NCBI GenBank assembly: GCA_003254905.1
Contig: QANU01054746.1
Location: 87,146-151,145 of the forward strand
Direction of reading: 5' to 3'
DNA: 64,000 bases
Source of the DNA: Nissolia schottii
Lineage: Eukaryota; Streptophyta; Magnoliopsida; Fabales; Fabaceae
The notes under the pieces are model-generated. The model saw nothing but the letters and a program-made list of their open reading frames with translations, searched no databases and had not been told where the DNA came from. This document shows positions 23,505 through 34,383 of this stretch, in pieces. How positions within the stretch are numbered: position 1 is the stretch's first letter; the number at the start of each line of letters is the position of its first letter. The position numbers and the translations under genes are program-made.

Positions 23505-23919
23505 CCCCCCGTAGCCAGAAGCAATTTGCTTCACTCTTTCCTCAGTTTCTAAAATTTCTAGTCCTGTTCATGCACATCGCGGTTGTCGGACTCCAGAAAA
23601 ATTCTAGGAGCACACCATCGTGAGGAGAATATTACCCACATCAACTCTACCGATTCAAGATTTGCGTAGGAAGTGGGTAACCCTAATCCCACTGTCTATG
23701 TGGATTACTATGTGATTTTATATGTGTATTTTTGCGTATCTGATTTTGAAAACACTGTGAAAAATAGGTAGATCATGCTGTGAAAGTAGTTTTGAGTAGT
23801 TTTAGCAATAGGAAAGTATAATTGTACTTGTCGGATTATATGGAAAATATATTTGAAGTTACAGGGGAAAACACTGAAAAATGTGGAAAATCATGCTACG
23901 GATGAGTTTATAACATAGT

Positions 23920-24092
23920 CATTCGAATGACCCCCATAGCCATTCGAATGAAAGTGAATTTCTCTCATCCTGGAGCATTTTTAAGGATTCATTCGAATGA
24001 CCAAACCCTCGTCATTTGAATGACACTCTATCTTTGTTAACCGATAGCTAAGTTTTAGAGAAATTCGAATGATTAAGCTTTGTCATTTGAAT
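23920..24092. repeat. Array of CATTCGAATG palindromes in LTR A
   Basis: CATTCGAATG at 23920, 23941 and 23990; CATTTGAATG at 24013 and 24083; AATTCGAATG near 24062. It sits just before the 'ttccaacaa..catgcatcatgagga' landmark, where other LTRs carry CGCTGAGCG words. Confidence 0.8.
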
Positions 24093-24393
24093 GATGACTG
24101 AAGAATTTGAGTTTTGAGCTTTTCTATGTGTTCCAACAAGTATAGACACGTATACCGTTGTGTATGAAAGCATGCATCATGAGGAACCGGTCGTGGTATG
24201 ACTAAAGACGACCGTAGATAACTAGAAGTACTGAACCTTAGGGAACAATGACATGTCTTATGAGGCTTTGACCCTAGAGGGCCTGGTGTGCCTTAAAGAA
24301 CGTAATTATATGATTAGGATTATCCTTTCTCTTGGCACGTCCAACGGAAAAGCCCCTCACCAGTTCAGCAAGATCGATTGGTTATGACAAAGT

Positions 24394-24508
24394 AGGCACA
24401 GGCCTGACTATGATACCACAAGCACAGGCCTGAGTTTACGAATACAGGCATAGCCTGACTATGAAGGCACAAGCCTTACCATGATGAGAACAGGCATAGG
24501 CCTGACTA
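24394..24508. repeat. Degenerate tandem repeat in LTR A
   Basis: About five imperfect units of GGCACAGGCCTGACTATGA. Part of the LTR, non-coding. Confidence 0.6.
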
Positions 24509-25759
24509 AAGAATGGGCCCATTAAATGAATGAACAATGTAACGCGAGGTCAAGTCATAGGGCTGACCTGGTCGAGTCACCGGACCGACCCACGAGTCCA
24601 CACCTAATCGAGTCACAGGGCCGATCCCTCGCCATCCTCTCAACTGGGTGGTAGTGCCTATTGTTGTTCAATGTTTTCCTCCTATGAGCTTTACGTGGCT
24701 AGCTACCATACCAGTTATAGCGCTGCCGGGTCGTCAATGATAAGGAATGCAACGAGGTTATAGCCGCGGCCACGGTTACAAAGGTGAAAGGACCAAGAAG
24801 GACGCAGCTACAGGGTGAGTAAGAGAATCCCCAGATGCCCCTTATGCATGAGTTATATGTATGGATGAATGTATGCATGTACATAAATATGTATGTAAAC
24901 AACTATGCATTAATTATCGTCAAGGGAACATCCTAAGACGACTAATATGTAAGCTAGAAGTGATGTAAGTGGGTGATGCTGCATTGCCGTGCTCGAACAA
25001 ACACAGTTAATAAGAACGAAGCCTAAGTAATATCAAGATTAGAAAATCCCAGTCACCTAGTAACATAGGTAAAGCTGCTCAGGACTAGAATGACTTTTAA
25101 TAATCAGTAGGGATATTAATATACATGTACACTTAGAGATCTCCTGAGCGGCCTGGAGGATAACCGAAGGAAATGCGATGTCCCAGTGCTAAGGTTTCCC
25201 CACTAAGAACCCATCGTTCTCACCACACTCGTTTATGACTCCACGGACTTACGACGACTCCTACTACGAGGACGCTGCCAAGCCAAATGACGAGCGTTGA
25301 AGGACGGTTACGTGAAAGTGAATTACCCGAAGGACCAGCATAAACATGAATTTTGCCTAGGGCTAATTGAGAGATGCTCCGGTTAGCCCTGAGATTTTGG
25401 AAGACGTGTAGTATATTGGGATGAACTTGATAAATGTATATTAATTATTTTAATAATTATATGACTACTTGCGAATGTATATAGAGGACCATCTGGATGT
25501 TTATTCGACTGTTATGAATAATAGATTGCTAATCGTTAAGCCTAAGGACTCTATCGTTTGTATTAACTGTTCTTCCTACACACAGCTCATATCTTATGCG
25601 ATACATTATGAAAAGAAAAGTTTAAAATCGGTCCATATTTTCCTAAATAGTTATTTTAAAAGTCAGTAAGTGACTAAAAGTATTCCCACCAAGTAGCAAA
25701 CAACCTAGTGAGCATTGCGTATGACTCAAGCGTAAGCAGTTAGCTAGGGGTGTTTCATT

Positions 25760-25771
25760 TGGTATCAGAGC
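25760..25771 (+). other. Primer-binding site (initiator Met-tRNA), copy 1
   Basis: TGGTATCAGAGC two bases after the LTR end TGTTTCA. It is complementary to the 3' end of plant initiator tRNA-Met, the usual primer of plant Ty3/gypsy elements. Confidence 0.9.
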
Positions 25772-26753
25772 AGTTTGGTCCAAGTGAGCCTGAGGACTAA
25801 GTTGCACTATGCTTTCAAGCATGATGAACGGTGTATATCCTACTAAGTTCTACGTGCTGAACATATGTACACTAGCTTTTCTTGAGATTGATCAACTCAG
25901 GATTTTTGCAGGTACAATTGATCAGACATGTCGCCAAAAAGGGAGAATACACGTCCTACCCCCACTGTCGCAGACCTTGCAGAGATATTATGAGAAATGG
26001 CCCAAGCCACTCAGGCGTAGGCCCAGGCTACCACCTTGATGGCGGTTGCCGCCGCTCAATGCAACGCCCCCCAAACGGCTCAGGAGATCATGGCCCTGAG
26101 GTACCAAGACTTTACCCGAGCCAACCCATCCGTGTTCGAAGGTATGATGGACCTTGACCTAGTCCATGGCTGGATCAGAAAAATGGAGCAGAATTTCGAA
26201 GATGTCCCCTGCACCGACTCTCAGAAAGTCAAGTTTGCAGCAAGAAAGTTGGATGGCGTAGCCGGGGAGTGGTGGGACATGACTAAGCCCGCTTTTGGAT
26301 AGGATGAGATGCTAATTTCATGGGATCAGTTTAAGGCAATANAATTTTGCCCAAGGCTAATTGAGATATGTTCTGGTTAGCCCTGAGATTTTGGAAGACT
26401 TGTAGTATACTAGGATGAACTTGATAAATGTATATTAATTATTTTAATAATTATATGACTACTTGTGAATGTATATGGAGGACCATCTGGATGTTTATTC
26501 GACTGTTATGAATAATAGATTGCTAATCGTTAAGCCTAAGGGCTCTATTGTTTGTATTAACTGCTCTTCCTACACACAGCTCATATCTTATGCGATACAT
26601 TATGAAAAGAAAAGTTTAATATCGGTCCATATTTTCCTAAATAGTTATTTTAAAAGTCAGTAAGGGACTAAAAGTATTCCCACCAAGTAGCAAACAAACT
26701 AGTGAGCATTGCGTATGACTCGAGCGTAAGCAGTTAGCTAGGGGTGTTTCATT

Positions 26754-26765
26754 TGGTATCAGAGC
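26754..26765 (+). other. Primer-binding site, copy 2
   Basis: Second copy of TGGTATCAGAGC in the duplicated segment. The LTR end lies at 26751. Confidence 0.9.
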
Positions 26766-26921
26766 AATTTGGTCCAAGTGAGCCTAAGGACTGAGCTGCA
26801 CTATGCTTTCAAGCATGATGAACGGTGTATATCCTACTAAGTTGTACGTGCTGAACATATGTACACTAGCTTTTCTTGAGATTGATCAACTCAGGATTTT
26901 TGCAGGTACAATTGATCAAAC

Positions 26922-27990
26922 ATGCCGCCAAAAAGGGAGAATACACGTCCTACCCCCGCCGTTGCAGACCTTGCAGAGATATTACGAGAAATGGCCCAAG
27001 CCACTCAGGCGTAGGCCCAGGCTGCCACCTTGATGGCGGTTGCCGCCGCTCAATGCAACGCCCCCCAAACGGCTCAAGAGATCAAGGCCCTGAGGTACCA
27101 GGACTTTACCCGAGCCAACCCATCCGTGTTCGAAGGTATGATGGACCTTGACCTAGTCCATGGCTGGATCAGAAAAATGGAGCAGAATTTCGAAGATGTC
27201 CCCTGCACCGACTCTCAGAAAGTCAAGTTTGCAGCAAGAAAGTTGGATGGCGTAGCCGGGGAGTGGTGGGACATGACTAAGCCCGCTTTTGGATAGGATG
27301 AGATGCTAATTTCATGGGATCGGTTTAAGGCAATATTCATGGATAAGTATATCCCTCGGGAGTTATAGGACCACAAGGAGGCATAATTTTTTGAGCTCAA
27401 ACAAGGGACGATGACCGTTGCAGAGTATACAACGACGTTTGCGAGACTTTGTCAATACTCCCTAATGTATAAAGTCCATTCGAATGAAGACTGGAAGTGC
27501 GGGAAGTACCAGCGAGGATTGAAGCCAGAGCCGCAAGTATTCTTGAATGTGCCAGGCGTACAAGATTACGCCACATTAGTGAATACATGTCTAGCACAGG
27601 AGGAAGCCAACAGGGCCTTGGTGGAGGTGTGCAATGAGTGAAATAAGAGAAGGTTCGAGGAGGCAGGAGGCTCACAGGCAGATCAAAGGAAGAGGGGACC
27701 CTTCCAAGCTCCGTTCCCAAATAGGGGCAGGAGTCAATATCCTCAAAGGCAACAACAAGGGATTGGAAGGCCTCATAATCAGCCCTGACTGGGACCACCC
27801 CAGGCAGGACCACCAGTAGCGCGACCCCAGCCACAAGGGGGTGCCGCTAGTCACAACTAGTAGGAGCCCCGGCCGTTGTGTCCGAAATGTCAGAAGCCGC
27901 AGTTAGGCGAATGTTTGGCAGGTCAGAACATATGTTTTAGGTGCGAAAAATGTGGCCACTTTGGCAGGGACTGCAGAGTGGCTCCACCCG
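26922..27990 (+). pseudogene. gag of broken chromovirus A
   Basis: ATG at 26922 opens MPPKRENTRPTPAVADLAEI, the same opening as gag of element B at 62307 (MPPRRDN). The capsid region (ALRYQDFTRANPSVFEG; EQNFEDVPCTDSQKVKFAAR; GEWWDMTKP) is a Retrotrans_gag domain. Downstream are the late gag (about 27411-27640, 'TVAEYTTTFARLCQ') and a CCHC-type knuckle near 27930-27975 (CFRCEKCGHFGRDC, preceded by CPKCQKPQLGEC). In-frame stops occur at about 27012, 27294, 27367 and 27384, so it cannot make Gag. A truncated copy of its start is at 25929-26341. Confidence 0.8.
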
Positions 27991-28019
27991 CACCCCAACG
28001 CCAAGGCCGAGTTTTCACC

Positions 28020-29007
28020 ATGACAGCAGAGGAAGCCCAAGAAGAAGAAGGCCTAATCTTGGGTAAGTGTGTACTAAATGGGAAATCATTGGTTGTGTTG
28101 TATGACTCAGGAGCTTTACACTCCTTTATATCCTACGATAGTGTAAAGGAGCTAAGCTTATCTCCTACAACACTACCGTACACATTGTCTATGTCCACAC
28201 CCACCGCACTACGGGTTAAGACCTGTCGAGTATGTCTACGACGCTCATTCCAACTGCAGGAAAGAAAGTTCATAGCTGATTTAATTTGACTCCCCTTAGT
28301 CAGACTAAACATGATACTAAGGATGGATTGGTTGAATGCCAATCAGGTTGTTCTTGATTATGCTAGGAAACTAGTGACCTTTTCGTCTACCGTCACCAGC
28401 CCGCGAACCCCGGAGGAGGAGTTACCAGTTCTCTACTGCTGTCGGTTAGAAAATCAAGGGTTTGTTTTGCTAGCATCCTCAAGAGCAAGAGTCGTAAAGC
28501 AGGAAGTCGGGGATATTCCCGTAGTTTGAAATTATCCAGATGTTTTCCCTGATGATATTCTGGAGTTTCCTCCAAAATGAGAGGTAGAATTTTCAATTGA
28601 CCTGGTCGCCAACGCAGGATCTATCTCCATTACGCCATATCGAATGTCTCCATTGGAACTGCAAGAGTTGAAGAAGCAGTTGCAAGAGTTAATGGGAAAG
28701 AAATTCATTAGACCAAGTGTGTCACCGTGGGGAGAGTCAATGTTGCTCGTGAAGAAAAAGGACAGCATCATGCGAATGTGTGTCGATTACAAGCAGCTGA
28801 ACAAGGTGACGGTCAAGAACAAGTACCCTCTGCCGAGAATCGACGATCTGCTGGACCAGTTGAAAAGCTCAAAGGTCTTTTCGAGGATTGACCTACGATC
28901 TGGGTACCACCAGATTCATGTGCGGGAAGAGGATATCTCTAAGACATCGTTTAGATCCCGTTACGGCCACTACGAGTTCACAGTGATGTCGTTCAGACTG
29001 ATGAATG
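28020..29007 (+). pseudogene. Protease and partial reverse transcriptase of chromovirus A
   Basis: The protease region reads LVVLYDSGALHSFISYD (28095-28140), with the retroviral-type aspartic DSG motif intact. The RT starts near 28640 ([55 protein letters not shown]) and runs to about 29007. There the sequence stops matching RT in the '[10 protein letters not shown]' motif and turns into LTR sequence. The catalytic (F/Y)xDD box, RNase H and integrase are absent. Stops within the protease-RT linker (near 28287, 28527 and 28578) also disable it. Confidence 0.8.
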
Positions 29008-29470
29008 TGTTAAGTGTCATATTTTACCAATTTCACTAGTAAAATGACACATGTGTGCTTAAGTTTTAATGAATTATCTAACTAAATTCCTCACTTTTAT
29101 AGAAAATTAGCAAAGCTTAAAGATGATACAAGCACGTCTCAAAGGATAAAATTCAAGAAAAATCCCACAAGAATGAAAGCAAAGAGGAAAGGGGGGCAAA
29201 GGAGCCAAAGAAAACAAAGAAGACAAATTCAGAGGAGCAGCCTGCTCAGCGGTCCTCTAAGGCCGCTCAGCCAAGACTACTGCTCAACGGGTCCCCTAGG
29301 CCGCGTAGCTGTCCATTACTTCAGAGTGAAGTAACTTAGGCTCAAAGCAAGCTCTGCAACCACCCTGCAGCCACCATGACACTGCTCAGTGCACCACACA
29401 CCACTCAGTGGCTCTAACAGGATAATGGTAGAGCAGAGCCACCCTGCAGAAGAGGATGACATGGAGGACG
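29008..29470. mobile_element. LTR fragment, possibly Athila-like, inserted in RT
   Basis: Begins TGTTAAGTGTCATATTTTACC exactly where RT homology ends. The opening resembles the minus-strand start at 818. Contains CTCAGCGG words (29245-29300). Right boundary uncertain. Confidence 0.45.
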
Positions 29471-30479
29471 CTGCTACAAGGCACCTGGAATCCTCATGCA
29501 TACTATATGCGATGCATGTATATGAAACATGCATATGATACATAGATGAAACAGGTTTATGATAAGTATATGTGAAACATGAATATGATATGTACATGAC
29601 ACACATAGATGATATGTATATAAGACATGTATAGGATATGTATATGAAAAAGCAACGTCAAGAAACCAAGGTTTCACCAGACGACCTCTAAGAGGTTATG
29701 CGAATACGAGGATAGCATAAGAGTATAGAATACGATAAGTTTTCCAGTGATACGTAAAGCAAAAATTAGAATCCCCCGATAACCTAGTAATCTAGATAAG
29801 GCTGCTTAGGACTAGAACGGATAATAACAAGTAGGGAGTTAGTATAACTATGACACCAAGAGACCCCCTGAGTGGCAAGATCACAATGGAGTAATGAAAT
29901 AAGTAGTTACGCCCCGAAGGACCCCACTGAGGATGAAACGTTCTCACCCCCACTCCTTTATGGTTCCAGGCGAGCATGACTGGTATACCTAGGACGACAA
30001 GGCAGCGCAGGACGGCTTGAGGTCTCGAAGCCAGAGGATCCTCGAGGAACAGCAGGAAATATCCCTTTCCATCAATGCACGACGGCGAATAGAGTTTTGT
30101 AGTCTGTAGTAATAAACAGTCTACATCGGTTGTTAACTATTATGTGTAGTATGTCTACTATGTATTATGGCCTAAATGTGTAGATGTGCATGGATCAAGT
30201 GATTGTAGCTACCTATATATATCATGCAATGTTTTGATATCACGTAAGTCCATTGGGACTCTATCGTTTGTATATTTATACAATTGCCTTTTTGACCGCG
30301 CATGGCTCCTAGTTCATAAATGAGTAACGGAAAGAAAAAGATTTCAAAATAGTCCATATTTTCAAGTAAGAAACATTTGCAAAGCTAAAAGTAAGGGTTA
30401 GAAGTAACCCAACCAAAGCAGATAACAACCTAGTGAGCATTGTTTGTGACTTAAGCGTAAACAGTTAGCTAGGGTGTTT
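29471..30479 (+). mobile_element. Chromovirus-type LTR, 3' portion
   Basis: Shares the ordered 3' LTR landmarks with 1850-2389 + 6092-6314 and 25000-25757 ('cctagtaatctagataaggctgct', 'ttctcacccccactcct', 'ggctcctagtt', 'gtccatattttc', 'agcagataacaacctagtgagca'). Ends GCTAGGGTGTTTCA at 30479. No PBS follows, so it is a fragment or solo LTR. A degenerate ATATGAAACATG-type repeat lies at 29510-29650. Confidence 0.65.
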
Positions 30480-31728
30480 CAGTATGACTATGAACAAAAA
30501 TGAATTTTTCATGGCAAAAATATATGAGCAAAGAATAAATCAAGGCATGTCAAAATCAATTGGACCTCACTAATTAGTGTGTGTCACCCATTACTCATAG
30601 TGTATTGGTTCATCCAATGCTAGCTCAAGCACTACACTAAAGTCGCCTCCATATGCTTGAATTTCTTCTAAGCATCACAGACCACACATTAAACATGACA
30701 TGCATCAAGAGGTATTTTAAAGGTTACAATGGGGTCACGGTCAAGGTGAGATATTATATGGCCATTGCGCTAAAGCCCAAGGCTTAGCATAATCAATGGC
30801 ATATGTGCTAATCAAAAGTGTAAAGACCTTGATCTCCATTAGCTCCTCTTTGCCTTCAATCATGTGCATGAAAATATTCCCTAAACACTTCATTTATTCA
30901 CTTGATTTACCACTTTTCAACATTTTTCAACACTTTTTTCCTTTGAATTTCTTGGGAAAATTGTCACATTCCGTCCACTAGCTTAGGGAAGAGTATCGGT
31001 TGGTGCACTAAATTGGTTGTTTATGGATTTGTTTGCCTCAAAAAAATTTGTTTGTTTTTATATGGGCAATTTTCATTGATTTTCTAACCAACAAGTGCAT
31101 TTTTTGTCTCTCTCTCCCTACTTTTGAATGTTGCATGCCCTCATGTAACCCCACACTTGTTGCTATGCCCTTAAAGCTAGGTGTATCATGGTTTTACTTG
31201 ATTATCAACTTGTATTGTAAACAATCAACAAAAAGGATAATATGTATCAAGTAGGCTAGCGAGAGTCAAACATTCATGGTAGGCCAATATTGATATGTAA
31301 GCTAGAAACACAAGGAGTGCCTCTATCCCGTCACTTATCATGCATAATGGTGAAAGTGCAAAGTAGAGAATCAGGCAAGTTCTAGACTTGATCTCTAGTG
31401 AGTGTGTGCACAACAAATAAAGGTATGACGTGTAATGTTGACATCCTAATTAAGGCTAAAATTCTCACTAGGTATTTTCATCCAATTAATCAGAACATGC
31501 CAAGATATATTAAGTTCTTAATCAAACGCAATGCCAACATACATGACAGCAAGAAGCAGTTAACAATTCACAGCTTAACCATCAGTTAATCTAAGTTTGC
31601 ATCTACTCAAGAATTCCCAAATACATTGCACAGTGTACATCACAGCTAAGCAAAAATAAAAACAAAAATATCCTAAGCATGCATAATTAAAAAAAAAACT
31701 AACCTAATAAGCAAAAAAAAAAAAAAGA
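30480..31728. other. Non-coding, probably retrotransposon-derived
   Basis: No readable ORF. It lies between LTR sequence and the assembly gap in a region otherwise made of Ty3/gypsy parts. No specific family could be recognised. Confidence 0.35.
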
Positions 31729-32382
31729 NNNNNNNNNNNNNNNNNNNNNNNNNNNNNNNNNNNNNNNNNNNNNNNNNNNNNNNNNNNNNNNNNNNNNNNN
31801 NNNNNNNNNNNNNNNNNNNNNNNNNNNNNNNNNNNNNNNNNNNNNNNNNNNNNNNNNNNNNNNNNNNNNNNNNNNNNNNNNNNNNNNNNNNNNNNNNNNN
31901 NNNNNNNNNNNNNNNNNNNNNNNNNNNNNNNNNNNNNNNNNNNNNNNNNNNNNNNNNNNNNNNNNNNNNNNNNNNNNNNNNNNNNNNNNNNNNNNNNNNN
32001 NNNNNNNNNNNNNNNNNNNNNNNNNNNNNNNNNNNNNNNNNNNNNNNNNNNNNNNNNNNNNNNNNNNNNNNNNNNNNNNNNNNNNNNNNNNNNNNNNNNN
32101 NNNNNNNNNNNNNNNNNNNNNNNNNNNNNNNNNNNNNNNNNNNNNNNNNNNNNNNNNNNNNNNNNNNNNNNNNNNNNNNNNNNNNNNNNNNNNNNNNNNN
32201 NNNNNNNNNNNNNNNNNNNNNNNNNNNNNNNNNNNNNNNNNNNNNNNNNNNNNNNNNNNNNNNNNNNNNNNNNNNNNNNNNNNNNNNNNNNNNNNNNNNN
32301 NNNNNNNNNNNNNNNNNNNNNNNNNNNNNNNNNNNNNNNNNNNNNNNNNNNNNNNNNNNNNNNNNNNNNNNNNNNNNNNNNN
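31729..32382. other. Assembly gap (654 N)
   Basis: Run of undetermined bases. The 261-aa ORF that appears to cross it is meaningless. Confidence 0.99.
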
Positions 32383-33700
32383 ATTGGGTAGAGCAGCACT
32401 ATCTGCTCGCAGTTGATATCAATGACATGCGAGGCAGGAAACACGTGGAAAAACATGGTCTTCATCAATAGGCGAGGCTCCCATTTCAAGAATTTCCCCA
32501 GAAATTGCTTGATTTGCCCATTTGTACGTAATAAAGGAATCCTTCATTGCGGTTAACTTCATAACTGTAACTACATCCCTCAGCTGCTCAAGGTCGTCCT
32601 CCTCGCTGTTATCAGGAGAAGGTGGAATCTGGAGCTGAGCCTATACAGATAGGGTGCCCATGGGAAGAGTCTGGCTACATAGGTAAACCGTCTCCTGGCC
32701 AGGGAATTCCCAATTGGCATAGAATTACCCTTACCAAGGTCCTATTGGCTAGCTTTGGCATGTGGAGACTGTATTGCAAACCTTGGTTCTGAATGCTCTT
32801 AATAACCCTCTCGCTGACCCCATTGCCATAGTTCTAGGGGTTAGAATAATCAATGGGAAACTCCTACAAAAGTGGGAGCCAATATATGCCTTGGTGCCAA
32901 TCTTGTCCTGCCTCTCACGTAGCAAAGATGGTGACATCCTGTGGCAGGTGACAAATTGGCGGCAGTGGAAGACCAGATCAACACCTGTTGGCCCTTGATG
33001 ATGATGATGCCATACCTACAAAATGAAAATGTGCACGAATCAAATCCTTCAAAAGTGAAGAGTATGGTTTAGGCATTTCATCGAGCACTTGGTATGCATA
33101 TTCAAAGCATGTCCCACAATGTGTAATTTCAAAACCCCATAAACCCAAATCAAAAACCCAATCACAACAAGCACATAAGAGGGTAAAGAGATAAGTAGAA
33201 AGTGCAAAGAACCTGAGACAACGTAGAAAATCTCAATTTGATAAGAGTGCCCTAGTGTGCCTGATGAAGAGTGTGTGATTGGAGTAATGTGGGTGAAATA
33301 TAGTGATGTGAATGTGAAGGGATGGAATAGTGAAGTGATTGAGTAGTGATGATGCGAAATAGTTGAAGAAAATTAAAAATGAGTGAAAGAGGGTGAAGAA
33401 AAGAAGTAGGGGTTGGGTAAAGGAGAAGAAGAAGTGAAGGGGAAAAAGAAAAGGAGGTTACAGAGCATTTTTTTAATATTGCAGCCCATGTTTCCTTCCC
33501 ACAGACGAGTGCTACAACGATTCGCTTAACTTCTTGTTTTTTTAGTTGTAGAAAACTTAAAATTTTTTTTTGCAGAAAATGGAAAAAAATGCCAAACATT
33601 AAAAAAAAAAACAAATCGCAAGAAAAAAAAAAGACAAAAAAAACTAAAACTAAGGTAAAGAAAAACTCACAAACGGTGGGTTGTCTCCCACCCAACACTT
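32383..33700 (-). mobile_element. Athila-like element, region downstream of pol
   Basis: On the minus strand this lies downstream of an Athila-like integrase (next entry). Short open stretches (for example 32749-32937 minus) are broken and not identified. In this position Athila elements carry an extra ORF. The 33660-33715 stretch ('ggtgggttgtctcccacccaaca') resembles the conserved non-coding tract after pol in Athila elements. Assignment by position and general resemblance only. Confidence 0.4.
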
Positions 33701-34383
33701 TTATTTAACATCCTTAAGTTGGACGACTAGAAACCACCCTCTTGTCAAATGGCAACGATGAATTGTGCCTCTAACTCTTCCATGAGATCCATGGCAGTTT
33801 CATAATAAATTTTTAAGTCATGCCGTCTAACCATAAATTGCATTTTGTTCTTTGGGTCTTGTAATTCAACCTTGCCATATGGGTGAACCTGGATAACCAC
33901 ATGGGGGTATCCCATCTAGATCTCAGTTTCCCAAGCATGAGTTTTAGCCATGAATTATACATTGACACAAGTTGTTCCTCACAGAAGGATTTTCTCAAGA
34001 TATATTTATCACAGAAAAACTGGGTCTTCTCTTTGAACAACTGAGAGCTCTCATCAGCTTCCAACTGAAGCTCTTCCAACTATTGTGGTTGCAACTTCCT
34101 AAAGCCCTTAACTTGCTCCAAATGCATATTGCATTGCTTCATTGCCTAATATGCAAGATGTTAAAATTCCACGGGCAGGTAACAAGCCTTACAAAACACC
34201 AATCGGAACGGGCTCATCGCAATAGGGGTTTTATAGGAAGTCCTATAAGCCCAAAGAGCATCATCTAAGCGTAGCATCCAATCCTTTCTATTGGGCTTCA
34301 CCATCTTCTCAAGGATCCCCTTAATTTCGCAATTGGACACCTAAGCCTATCCATTTGATTAGGGATGGTAGGGAGTTGATACC
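33701..34383 (-). pseudogene. Athila-like integrase, C-terminal half
   Basis: The minus strand encodes, from right to left, '[20 protein letters not shown]', '[17 protein letters not shown]', '[17 protein letters not shown]', 'KCNMHLEQVKGFRKL', then MEELQLEADESSQLFKEKTQFF and KLMLGKLRSRWD (ORF 34079-33813). These are the integrase core end (catalytic Glu region) and C-terminal domain of plant Ty3/gypsy Athila-type elements. Stops and frame changes are present. The protein is split at 34383 by a solo LTR; the upstream part resumes at 37151. Confidence 0.7.
34379..34383. repeat. Target-site duplication ATACC (left)
   Basis: ATACC immediately before the solo LTR; its partner is at 37151-37155. 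Confidence 0.85.

Larger units (their letters stand above)
23322..25757 (+). mobile_element. LTR of broken chromovirus A (5' end missing)
   Basis: Contains a TATA box (CTATAAATAG, 23495-23504), six CATTCGAATG-type words (23920-24092), 'tgttccaacaag' and 'catgcatcatgaggaacc' landmarks, a degenerate GGCACAGGCCTGACTATG array (24394-24508) and a 3' end GCTAGGGGTGTTTCA at 25757. A PBS follows immediately, so this is the 5' LTR of element A. The first part of the LTR is absent at the N junction. Confidence 0.7.
25349..27335 (+). repeat. 993-bp direct duplication joined by one N
   Basis: 25349-26341 and 26343-27335 are the same length and nearly identical (a few per cent differences by eye), separated by N at 26342. 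Each copy spans the LTR 3' end, the primer-binding site, the leader and the first part of gag. Both carry the same in-frame stop codon in gag (at about 26300 and 27294). Either a tandem duplication inside the element or two haplotype/contig ends laid side by side by the assembler. Confidence 0.85.

Noticed and set aside
31704-32489. 261-aa ORF across the N run
   Set aside because: Exists only because Ns are read through.
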